In this document: positions 37,157 through 45,055 of the stretch, piece by piece
Layout of the letters: every line of letters begins with the position of its first letter
Position numbering within the stretch: position 1 is the first letter of the stretch
Assembly: GCF_023115355.1 (NCBI RefSeq)
Contig: NZ_CP096022.1
Span: forward strand, 248,001-312,000
Source: Halocatena salina
GTDB lineage: Archaea; Halobacteriota; Halobacteria; Halobacteriales; Haloarculaceae
Direction: 5' to 3'
Length of the DNA: 64,000 nt
The notes under the pieces: generated by a model
The model's input: the letters and a program-made list of their open reading frames with translations, nothing else
What the model was told of the DNA's origin: nothing
The model's database searches: none
Translations under genes and position numbers: made by a program

Positions 37157-38455
37157 CTACGTCCAGAATTTTGGTACTGTCGCATTGACCTGATAGCCCT
37201 CGCTTTGGGTGCTATCAGACACGACCGTTCGTCGGGGACCATCCATCGACAGTGGTCCCAAGACGGTGGTGAGCAGGATCTTTCGGGTCTGGGTCCGGTA
37301 GAGTTCATACCACTCGGCTCCGTTGACGCTGGCGAGCACGACCGAATCCGTTCCCGTGTCCATTGGGGAGTAGCCGAACGCCATAAGACAGAGTTCGCGC
37401 CCATCGTCTTCCCGAATGTGCCAGCGCCCACGGGCGTACATCTCCATCGTGTCGTCGGTTGGATCGGTCTCTATCTTAATGTATGGACGAACGAGATCAT
37501 CCACTCCGTCCGGTTTGTCGTTAGCCCCCTTACGCTCCCAGCGGATGATCCCCTCCGGAGTGCCATCAGTGCCGAACGCGACGCAGTCTTTGAAGGCAGC
37601 AATCTGGGTCAACATGGTGACCTCACCTTGTTCTGCGATCGCCTCCCACGAGCTGCCACGGTCGTCGCTCCAATACAGCTGTGTGTTGCCATTGTCACCG
37701 ACCACCACCCAGATCCGATCGGCGTACGGATCGTATTCGACGTCATGGACATGGAGGTTTGCCGCGTCTGTGGTCTTGAGAGGAGCTTCGAGGATGCGAT
37801 TGAACGATCGACCGCCGTCAGTCGAGAGGATCACCTCGTTGGCGTGCTGGTTCGCCTCAAAATCCGAGAGAGCATAACACGAGAGAACGATAATGTCGTC
37901 GTAGACGGCGTGGCCCATGCCGGGCAGGGCGCGGCCGTACTCGAACTGGTACAGCTTTTCTGCACCGCTGAGATCGTCATGGAGGCGGTAGATCCGTCCT
38001 CCGGTGTCGCCCCGGCCTCCCACCGCCGCAATGATGTTCCCACCCTCTGGAACAATGACCATTTGGACGTGATCGTCATCTATTTCCTCGAATGAAAATA
38101 ATACCTCGGTCGTATGATACCAGTCGTCGCTGACCGTCACGTCGGTGCCGGAGCGTCCGTATATTCGGCCGTTCTGATCGATCCAGAGAGGATACGTGTT
38201 CCAGCGCTTGTCGTGAACGTCCAACTGGTAGTTCGTCCGTGGATGACTTCCAGGTTCCACGTCCACTTCGTGCTCTTCCCTGGTAGTCTGTGCCCGTCGG
38301 TGAGTCGAGGACGTTTCTGTATCCGTTTCTGTCTGGTCCTCATCCGTCTCCGCGGGCAGTTGGTCAGCGCCACACCCTGCTAGCGCCAGACTCGTACCTG
38401 TCGTTGCCGTAAGCGTTACAAATCTCCGTCTTGTCAATGATTTATTAGGTGCCAT
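37157..38455 (-). CDS. Tat-exported lipoprotein with BNR-repeat propeller
   Basis: This secreted protein of 432 residues has the N-terminus MAPNKSLTRRRFVTLTATTG, a twin-arginine signal (RRRF) followed by a lipobox LALAGC, so it should be exported folded and lipid-anchored at the cell surface. A Thr/Glu-rich linker follows (about 33-65), then a beta-propeller domain with Asp-box/BNR motifs, STDGGRSFN and SDDRGSSWEA, as in sialidase-like or sortilin-like folds. No catalytic residues of sialidase can be picked out, so a binding role is as likely as an enzyme. It is a single gene. Confidence 0.82.
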   Translation of the reverse strand: MAPNKSLTRRRFVTLTATTGTSLALAGCGADQLPAETDEDQTETDTETSSTHRRAQTTREEHEVDVEPGSHPRTNYQLDVHDKRWNTYPLWIDQNGRIYGRSGTDVTVSDDWYHTTEVLFSFEEIDDDHVQMVIVPEGGNIIAAVGGRGDTGGRIYRLHDDLSGAEKLYQFEYGRALPGMGHAVYDDIIVLSCYALSDFEANQHANEVILSTDGGRSFNRILEAPLKTTDAANLHVHDVEYDPYADRIWVVVGDNGNTQLYWSDDRGSSWEAIAEQGEVTMLTQIAAFKDCVAFGTDGTPEGIIRWERKGANDKPDGVDDLVRPYIKIETDPTDDTMEMYARGRWHIREDDGRELCLMAFGYSPMDTGTDSVVLASVNGAEWYELYRTQTRKILLTTVLGPLSMDGPRRTVVSDSTQSEGYQVNATVPKFWT

Positions 38456-39025
38456 TGATCGTTCGCTCGTGCGTGTATTTCGTACTACGTTCGACTGTGA
38501 GCGCCAGCTCGTAGTAGTATGACAACACTCATGATAGATATCAGATCGTCAGAACCGATCGTAATTATACACCCTATATATGGATTGATTCACTATATAT
38601 CTATCTATTAAAATAATAACAAGCCAACCTACCTGGATACTTCTGAACCGTTATTCTTCGTTTTGTTCACCCTCGTCATTGAGGAGATGTCGTTTTTCAA
38701 TGAATCCAAGGGTATCGAACGTGCTGGACAACTTCTCGAAGGGACAGTGCTGACGCGGTGAAAATCGAACTCGGAGACGACTAGTCGGATATCAATAAAG
38801 TTTTAGGAAGATAGTCAGTGGCGAATTTCACGTTCTGCAGAGACACACCTCGCGATGATCGACTTCGACATCCGGTGTATGACACACAGTGAACGGGTTT
38901 TCAATCCGTGTTCCGGTATGTGGTCGTGCTGGCGAGGTCCATCGGTCTCCTTGCGGAGAAGTGGTGCGATAGTCCAGCGACGTGTTCAGAACCGAAACGT
39001 AGGAGATCATCCCAACAGCGATCTA
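38456..39025. other. 570-base gene-free region
   Basis: AT-rich promoter-like DNA lies next to the lipoprotein gene (38560-38620), then sequence with no recognisable frame. A minus-strand 60-codon frame near 38828-39010 is not protein-like. Confidence 0.4.
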
Positions 39026-39907
39026 TCAGCCGGTGCGGCGAAGTAGCGCGGTCGCTGTGAGAGCCACGACGGCAAGGATCACCAGACCCACATCGAACCT
39101 CGGGACGGATACTCCGAACCCGTCACTACTACCGGCCTGTGTAGTGGTCGCTGGCGTCCCGGTACTCGAAGTCGGGGTGACTGTTCCACCGGTCTCTGTG
39201 AGTGTACTCGGGGCACCACTGGTCCCGGAACTGATTTCGATCGGGTCGTTCATATCGAGTGCGATCATCTCACCGGTACCCGAGCGAACAACCCAGCGTT
39301 CGATCTCGTTCTGGTCGGGCGGGCCCTCCCACTCCTCGAACGGATAGTTCGCGGATCGCTCATTGAACTTCATATCGACGGTAATAGTGGTGTCGGACGA
39401 GCGTCCAAGACCTCGAAACGCGGCCCCATCCGTTCGGTTTCCTCTCAAAAGCCACTCGATGTGGCTCGATCCATCATTATGTTGGAACACGTCGTCTCGG
39501 TTGTTGTAGGTATCGTCTTCGACGACCCAGTCACCGTTTGCTGGCAGGCCGGAGATATCACCCGTGATAACCGCTCCGCCCTCGTCGCCAGACTTGTCGT
39601 GAAGAAAGACGAGGCTCAGGCCGCTGCTCCCACGATAGATGAAGAGTTGGCTGACCTGATTGATCTGAATGTTCGATGTGCCGTAGGAGCCGTACTGACC
39701 CTCTGGTTCCGTTGCTGGCGACCGGTAATCGTAGAACTCCTCGACCGACCGAGAGCCGTCACCGAGCGGTGTGACACGGATGGATCTGTCGCCCTGCTCG
39801 ATGACGAACGTCTGAGGGGACTTTTGAGCCATCGTTGACGTAAGCGGTGTCGACGCGACCACGACTACCACCGTAAGTGACACGACCGCAAGTAACAATC
39901 GGTTCAT
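39026..39907 (-). CDS. Surface protein with signal peptide and C-terminal anchor
   Basis: The 293-residue protein has a Sec signal peptide (MNRLLLAVVSLTVVVVVAST), an extracellular domain of about 200 residues with no family I recognise, a Ser/Thr-rich stretch near 235-260 that is probably glycosylated, and a C-terminal helix (VGLVILAVVALTATALL) followed by RRTG. The GFGVSVPRFD-helix-RR end resembles the PGF-CTERM type of archaeosortase-processed tail but without the exact PGF, so processing is uncertain. It lies alone on the minus strand. Confidence 0.72.
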   Translation of the reverse strand: MNRLLLAVVSLTVVVVVASTPLTSTMAQKSPQTFVIEQGDRSIRVTPLGDGSRSVEEFYDYRSPATEPEGQYGSYGTSNIQINQVSQLFIYRGSSGLSLVFLHDKSGDEGGAVITGDISGLPANGDWVVEDDTYNNRDDVFQHNDGSSHIEWLLRGNRTDGAAFRGLGRSSDTTITVDMKFNERSANYPFEEWEGPPDQNEIERWVVRSGTGEMIALDMNDPIEISSGTSGAPSTLTETGGTVTPTSSTGTPATTTQAGSSDGFGVSVPRFDVGLVILAVVALTATALLRRTG

Positions 39908-40453
39908 CTATTCTCCAGCACCGTTTGTTACAGTCGAGATTAGGTGTTCAGGTGTGAATACGAACCCACACATAATATAATCCACTCCCCCATATATAAA
40001 TTTAGATCTGCTTGCCAACAGCAAGCAGTGGTAGCTGGCGTTATTGGCTACACGAGTACTGAACGACGACGATACGATAGCGTCGTATCGATGGGGACCC
40101 GCCTCATCAAACCGCCCCAAACTAGTCCACAACCCATCTACTTTTTTAAGTCGAGACCCCGCAGTTTTCGAACGACTCCGCCGTGTGCAGTCCGTCTCCT
40201 CGGGAGTGTACTGGCTTCCGGTAGAGCTATGATTTTTCTTTTCGTTGTCCTCATGAATTGGCTGTACTTCGCAAGTAGTCGTGATCTATCGTTTCGTAGT
40301 AGGTTCTGCAAATGTGGAACCTCGCTACTGTCCCCACTTCACTGTTTTTCTCAGCTGACTTAGATATAAATACCGCTCTCAGTTACTTTCGACTGTCACG
40401 GCCAAACTTCCGCAACCACTAGAGTCTTCCATCTGCCCGGAGTGTTCATAAAT
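39908..40453. other. Gene-free region with two small hairpins
   Basis: It contains a perfect 8-base stem with a 5-base loop at 40008-40028 (CTGCTTGC ... GCAAGCAG) and another 7-base stem near 40070-40090 (GATACGA ... TCGTATC). A long forward frame crossing the region lacks protein-like composition. TATA-like text at about 39990 probably serves the minus-strand surface protein. Confidence 0.4.
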
Positions 40454-41275
40454 ATGCCAACAGACGACTTCCCACGATTTGGACTCGGGACATACTCAGA
40501 CGATAACAGAAACCAGTGGGCTGAAATCGTCGAATCAGCACTCACGATCGGCTACCGTCATATCGATACAGCACAGGTCTACGGCAATGAGGAATACGTC
40601 GGCGAAGGACTCGAAAAGGCGTCCGTCCCCCGCGAAGACGTCTTCGTCTCCACCAAGACGGTCCACGTCGACGTTCCGGGCCCTTCCCCCGATACAGAGG
40701 ATATACTCGAGGCCGCCAAAGGATGTCTCAACCGGCTCGGTGTTAACTACGTTGATATGCTATACGTTCACTGGCCTGTCGGCATCTATGATCACGAAAC
40801 CGTTCTTCCAGCGTATGACAGTCTCTACGAGGAAGGGAAGATCCGTCACGTGGGAATGAGCAATTTCACGCCGGATCTACTCGACGAAGCACGAGAAATT
40901 CTCAACGCACCTGTCTTTGCCCACCAAGTCGAAATGCATCCTCTACTCCAACAGGAGGAACTACACCAGTACGCTTACGAACACGATCACTGGCTTGTCG
41001 CCTACTCTCCACTCGCACAAGGAGAAGTCTTTACCGTTCCAGAACTACAGGAGATCGCAGATAAACATGATGTGAGTCCGGCACAGGTGAGCCTCGCGTG
41101 GTTACTCTCGAAAGAAAACGTCGCTGTCATCCCGCGTACGATGAACGAAGACCACCTTCAGAGTAACTTCGAGGCTCAAAATCTCGAACTCGATGAGGAT
41201 GACATCAGGACGATCGACGCGATCGAGCGTGAAAAGCGGTGTATCGATCCCGACCACGGCCCCTGGAACGCGTAG
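40454..41275 (+). CDS. Aldo/keto reductase
   Basis: This NADPH-dependent reductase has 273 residues and a TIM-barrel fold. The catalytic tetrad is present: Asp38 and Tyr43 in DTAQVYGNE, Lys68 in VSTKTV and His106 in VHWPVG. The C-terminal cofactor-phosphate segment VIPRTMNEDHLQSN is typical. ATG 40454 (MPTDDFPRFGLGTY) is used rather than an upstream GTG at 40442. It reduces carbonyl compounds such as 2-keto aldehydes or sugar carbonyls; the specific substrate is unknown. Standing alone, it is probably a single-gene transcript. Confidence 0.93.
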   Translation: MPTDDFPRFGLGTYSDDNRNQWAEIVESALTIGYRHIDTAQVYGNEEYVGEGLEKASVPREDVFVSTKTVHVDVPGPSPDTEDILEAAKGCLNRLGVNYVDMLYVHWPVGIYDHETVLPAYDSLYEEGKIRHVGMSNFTPDLLDEAREILNAPVFAHQVEMHPLLQQEELHQYAYEHDHWLVAYSPLAQGEVFTVPELQEIADKHDVSPAQVSLAWLLSKENVAVIPRTMNEDHLQSNFEAQNLELDEDDIRTIDAIEREKRCIDPDHGPWNA

Positions 41276-41691
41276 CCACGAAAGCAACATCTCCAGACGT
41301 TCTGAAAGATGAAATCACCGATTCGATGCGGTTGGGTCTGATGAGACACCGAAACACGTACGAGTGGAAACACGCGCCGAAGAACAATATCAACGAGCGT
41401 TGATTACTGTGTAAGTATCTGATAGCCATCTTCATATTTTACAGCAAAGGACAGCCCTGAAACGGCGGAAGATGTCTTCTATGTCCCATCTATACGCTTT
41501 TGAAAGTTTTATCCTTATACACCATTCATAATCTTTTGTATTAATTATAAATGATGTATAATTTCTTCAGAATTCAAAATTTTTCTGGGTAAGGAGACAA
41601 CATGGCATCATCCAGCACCTGTTTACGTGACTCAGAACACATCAGAAGTAGTATACGGCTGCTTGTCCCCAGTAGGACAAGCACGTGCGAA
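41276..41691. other. Gene-free stretch
   Basis: 416 bases between convergent genes. AT-rich around 41510-41590; no coding or RNA signal recognised. Confidence 0.4.
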
Positions 41692-42126
41692 CTATCGATC
41701 GTTGATGAGGGGGAAAAGAGCACCGAGGATCACTCCGTATACGAGGTGTCCAACCAGACTCATCAGATCAAAGTTTGGGAGTGGGGGAGCCATCGGAAAT
41801 CCAACCACACCTAACCAGATCGGCATGACGATTCCTGCGGCGACGATCCACACGATGACGCCGTAAGCGAGCCCGAGTCCTGCGCTGGTCGGAACCGTAC
41901 TCGCGTATTCTCGGAGTGATAGGCTAGATATCACAACTGCGGCGAAAATCAGGCCGAATACGAGGCTATGGAAGAGATGCACGATCCAGCCAGCAGTCAG
42001 ACCGTTTGCTCCATACAGCGCCGGAACTGCCATCGTGATGACCGGCGTCATCATCATCTGTAACATGATTCCCATCACTATTGCGTAACCCCGTTCTCTA
42101 CTTCTCGAAACAAGTCCAGATAGCAA
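41692..42126 (-). CDS. Small four-helix membrane protein
   Basis: The protein of 144 residues has about four transmembrane helices (AIVMGIMLQMMMTPVITMAVP, then GWIVHLFHSLVFGLIFAAVV, GLGLAYGVIVWIVAAGIVMP and SLVGHLVYGVILGALFP). The His-bearing helices (HLFHS, GHLVYG) recur in a haloarchaeal family of unknown function often found with other membrane or redox genes. It begins at ATG 42126 and is tandem with the decayed DsbA gene on the same strand. A transport or redox role cannot be assigned. Confidence 0.65.
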   Translation of the reverse strand: MLSGLVSRSRERGYAIVMGIMLQMMMTPVITMAVPALYGANGLTAGWIVHLFHSLVFGLIFAAVVISSLSLREYASTVPTSAGLGLAYGVIVWIVAAGIVMPIWLGVVGFPMAPPLPNFDLMSLVGHLVYGVILGALFPLINDR

Positions 42127-42449
42127 TAGTATTATCTAGCGGATCTCGACTCGTTCAACCGTATTTGGGGTGTGCGACCGGTAATCCGGTTAGTATTACG
42201 TACGTACAGATGTAATGCTCGCCGTTCGGAACGTCTCTCGATCGCTTGATCAGGACGTAAGTCACTGATAGCAGTCGTTACTCCTTCCACGCCGTGAGGA
42301 AAGCTGTTAGCTCAATTCGGAGGCAGTTATCGAAGATCATACACTGGCCAAAATGAAATACGCATGAAAAACTGTCCGCCATACACCAATAGATCGGCTA
42401 GAGACGGGGTGTTTCGAGTTACCGACGGAGATGGCGACACCGAAAGCGG
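42127..42449. other. Gene-free stretch with palindrome copy 5
   Basis: It holds the palindrome at 42196-42215 and no gene. Confidence 0.45.
42196..42215. repeat. Dispersed palindrome, copy 5 (one mismatch)
   Basis: TTACG-TAC-GTAC-AGA-TGTAA, flanked by A and T. Only the fifth base departs from the consensus TTACA-N3-GTAC-N3-TGTAA. Confidence 0.7.
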
Positions 42450-42720
42450 TTGGGTTCCTTCGACAGGTCGTTTCAAGTGTTCGGGTGGAACCGCTTCACA
42501 AACGGTAGGGTCACTGTATACGAACGTCGGAACACCAGTCACACCACGACGCTGTACCTCGATGAACTGTTCACGTAGACGGTTCCGAGATTCTTTGTCC
42601 GTGACACATTAAAATTTCCTCACCCACCAGCCCGACATCCTCGGCAATCTCGTCACGGACACCGATATCGCCGATGCCACGTCCATAACTGGATGAACTA
42701 CGCTTTTCCGGAATACAGTG
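42450..42720 (-). pseudogene. Decayed DsbA/FrnE-family oxidoreductase, C-terminal part
   Basis: The minus strand first reads GIGDIGVRDEIAEDVGLVGE (from about 42690) and then, after a frameshift near 42605, DKESRNRLREQFIEVQRRGV, TGVPTFVYSD and PPEHLKRPVEGT. This order and the VTGVPTFV cis-Pro motif are those of 2-hydroxychromene isomerase/DsbA-like disulfide oxidoreductases. The N-terminal CxxC half is missing, so it is non-functional. It lies directly downstream of the ferredoxin gene on the same strand. Confidence 0.78.
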
Positions 42721-42797
42721 TCGTAACCGAAGAAACAGGAAGGCGAAAAGGCCGCAGCTGAGCTGGGAACAGAAATTAGATAGATCACGTCTAGCTA

Positions 42798-43118
42798 TCA
42801 TTTCCATGGGGTCACTATCATTTCCGCCTGTATTCGCGCACCGACTTCGATGTGACAGTCCGATCGGGGCTCAGCGATACAGAGGAGAGCGTAGCCCTGT
42901 TGCTGCTGATAGTCTTTGAGTGCCCGTGGCGGTCGCTGGTGGGTGAGATCACCCACTGTAAGTCGGCCAGCACACGTAGCACACGCCCCGGTAAGGCAAC
43001 CAAAGGGCAGCCCCAGATCGTTCGCTCTAGTTGCCTCCAGCACGGTCTCGTCCTCGTCGACGGAAATGTGCTCGGTCTGTCCATCCTGCCATTCGAGTAC
43101 GATGTCGTGGGTAGTCAT
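42798..43118 (-). CDS. [2Fe-2S] ferredoxin, plant/halobacterial type
   Basis: The 106-residue cytoplasmic electron carrier binds a [2Fe-2S] cluster through the motif C-x4-C-x2-C in GCLTGACATC and a distant Cys in ALLCIAEP. ATG 43118 (MTTHDIVLEW) is used; a GTG at 43127 would overlap the stop of the selenium-binding protein gene by the sequence GTGA. Either way the two genes are tightly coupled, suggesting the ferredoxin serves that oxidase or its maturation. This arrangement is not one I know as characterised. Confidence 0.9.
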   Translation of the reverse strand: MTTHDIVLEWQDGQTEHISVDEDETVLEATRANDLGLPFGCLTGACATCAGRLTVGDLTHQRPPRALKDYQQQQGYALLCIAEPRSDCHIEVGARIQAEMIVTPWK

Positions 43119-43123
43119 GCCTT

Positions 43124-44518
43124 TCACTGCCAGACGTCACTGGTACAGTCGCCGTCGGGCCAGCGAATTTCGTGAGCACGGGCCGGACCATGCGGTGAAT
43201 CGCCGAAATCGACGAGGAAATCTTCATCCAGTTCCATGGTTCCGTTTCGAGGGTTGACGTCGGCCTTGAGCATCACCGATCCCTTCTCGGCCTCCTTCGG
43301 ATAGAATTGATTATCCCACGAAGAAAAGAGGGACGTTGTCCAATAGAGACGTTCCCCATCAAGCGACAGTTGCAGCATCTGGGGCCCGCCAACGACTTCA
43401 CGGTCGTCTGCACCGGTGGGGTGTGAATCACCGAAATAACCACCAGCCCAGATACGGTCAGCCAGCCGTGGATTGGCGGGATCACTGATATCATACATCC
43501 GAACATCTCCATGGAGCCAGTTTCCAAAGAACAGATAGCGATCGTCCATTGATATGAGAAGGTCGGTTACGAGACCGGGCACGTCCATTTCCCAGTCCTC
43601 GTGTTCGCGCGATTCGACATCGATAACGTTCTCGGCGTGCCACTCGCCGTCCGCCTCGAAGAAGTGGAAGATATTCGAAGAGAGTGCTGCGCCGACGTAC
43701 CCATGCGTGGCCTCGGGACTGTGGAGAAACCGAACTTCGAGCGGAATCAGACCATCTTCACCGAGATCGATGGTCTGCTCGACGTTTCCTTCGGCCCAGT
43801 CCCAGACGTGGAGCCGCTGCCCGTACATCCCGTTCTCGACGTCCTCGAGGTCGAATCCCGGATAGTAGGTCGTCGGTGCCGCCCACTCCGAAGAAACCAT
43901 CACATTGTGGCGCGGTTGGTACCAGAAGTCGTAGTTCATCTCGATCTCGCCGGGCGGATCCCACCGACCTTCGATCTCGAAATCGTCGTTGAGTTCGAGA
44001 AAACCTCCGGGTAGCTCCCCGTTGGCGTCGCCGAGCATGCTAATGAGGATTTCCCCATCCGGAATACAATGGACGGTGTGCGGAGCCGAGAGATCGTACT
44101 CGAAGAGTTCCTCCGGTTCGATGACCGTCTCGATCTGGGGATCACGACGATTTTTCGTGTCGACGACGTGAATGCGTGAGGAGCGTTGTCCGGGAATGAT
44201 GAGATGTCGACGCTCCAACTCATCGATGTGACATGATGACGAACAGGCGTTCCAGCCGAAGTGGTGGAGTTCATCGCCTCGATTGGGCATTTCGACGCGA
44301 TCGATGACCTCCGTATACGTTTCGGACTCTGGATCGACATCGACGACCGATAGGAAGTCGGGCGCGTCGACATCCGTTCCGACGTACAATCCCATCACGT
44401 ACGCAAGCCTCTCCGGATCTGACTCCTCGATAGCTGCCTGCGGGGTCGCGTAACCCGGACCCTCCGTCTGAGCGTGATGGTGTACCTCAGTATCAGCTGT
44501 TGGCTCAATATCGCTCAT
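43124..44518 (-). CDS. Selenium-binding protein 56 family/methanethiol oxidase
   Basis: This protein of 464 residues from ATG 44518 (MSDIEPTADTEVHHHAQ) belongs to the SBP56 family. The bacterial member is a copper methanethiol oxidase that turns methanethiol and oxygen into formaldehyde, hydrogen sulfide and hydrogen peroxide. The conserved Cys motif ACSSSCH, with following RRHLIIPGQRS, is present. A beta-propeller with blades such as ISMLGDANGELPGGF and the C-terminal GGPQMLQLSLDG and HGPARAHEIRWPDGDC fit the family. A start at 44548 is less likely. The downstream ferredoxin gene overlaps or abuts. Confidence 0.9.
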   Translation of the reverse strand: MSDIEPTADTEVHHHAQTEGPGYATPQAAIEESDPERLAYVMGLYVGTDVDAPDFLSVVDVDPESETYTEVIDRVEMPNRGDELHHFGWNACSSSCHIDELERRHLIIPGQRSSRIHVVDTKNRRDPQIETVIEPEELFEYDLSAPHTVHCIPDGEILISMLGDANGELPGGFLELNDDFEIEGRWDPPGEIEMNYDFWYQPRHNVMVSSEWAAPTTYYPGFDLEDVENGMYGQRLHVWDWAEGNVEQTIDLGEDGLIPLEVRFLHSPEATHGYVGAALSSNIFHFFEADGEWHAENVIDVESREHEDWEMDVPGLVTDLLISMDDRYLFFGNWLHGDVRMYDISDPANPRLADRIWAGGYFGDSHPTGADDREVVGGPQMLQLSLDGERLYWTTSLFSSWDNQFYPKEAEKGSVMLKADVNPRNGTMELDEDFLVDFGDSPHGPARAHEIRWPDGDCTSDVWQ

Positions 44519-44901
44519 GGACGTATGATTCGTGGTATCTATTAACAATAGTTGTTGTTCAGGACAGAATCGCCGATATATGTGACGCTACCGATCGTCG
44601 ATTACGGTCATAGGACTCAGAAACGGCAAGTTCAGTAGCTGTCTGTTTGCGTTCTTCTCGACTCGCCGCTGGATGCACGACAGTACCACAGGCCGCGTTC
44701 AGTTGCCTGATCGGCCGATTCGGCAGTATAAACCATTCGGCCGAGGGAATTGGCTGTCGTATACGCACGCATATCGTGTCGGTGAGATTGTAGTTAAATG
44801 CTGTCGCTCATTCGTCGCCGCTAAGCTTGTATTTGAGATAGAATACTGAATCTGCGCACCCACCAGCTGTTTTTATAATCCATCGCGGTTAATAACATGA
44901 T
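44519..44901. other. Divergent promoter region
   Basis: 383 bases between the divergent SBP56 and small-membrane-protein genes. The TATA at 44871-44880 serves the right-hand operon, and a TGTTAATAGA element near 44544-44553 probably serves SBP56. Confidence 0.45.
44871..44880 (+). promoter_or_regulatory. TATA element of the small protein-permease operon
   Basis: TTTTATAATC lies 22-31 bases upstream of ATG 44902 and supports that small gene being the first of the transcript. Confidence 0.6.
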
Positions 44902-45051
44902 ATGGTATCCGAGCTGACGATCGGTGCTATCCTTGCTCTACTCGCGTGGCTTGGGTTACAAGCCGCGGTGTTCCACGGCAAATACGTCGTCGACAAGATT
45001 GCTGCTGGGGAGTACGCTAAAGGTCCCTTTAGTCGCTCAGAGGACGGCTAG
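44902..45051 (+). CDS. 49-residue single-helix membrane protein
   Basis: ATG 44902 opens a 49-codon gene: MVSELTIGAILALLAWLG, then a helix end LQAAVFHGKYVVDKIAAGEY and a charged tail ending SRSEDG, with stop TAG at 45051. One transmembrane helix (about residues 6-23) precedes an amphipathic stretch. A good TATA lies 22-31 bases upstream. The APC-UspA permease starts four bases after the stop, so it is in the same operon. I infer an accessory subunit of that permease; no family is recognised. Confidence 0.72.
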   Translation: MVSELTIGAILALLAWLGLQAAVFHGKYVVDKIAAGEYAKGPFSRSEDG

Positions 45052-45055
45052 TCAC

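Noticed and set aside
39944-40363. 139-codon forward frame
   Set aside because: Composition is Ser/Arg/Cys rich, no domain, and it crosses two hairpins; unlike neighbouring genes.
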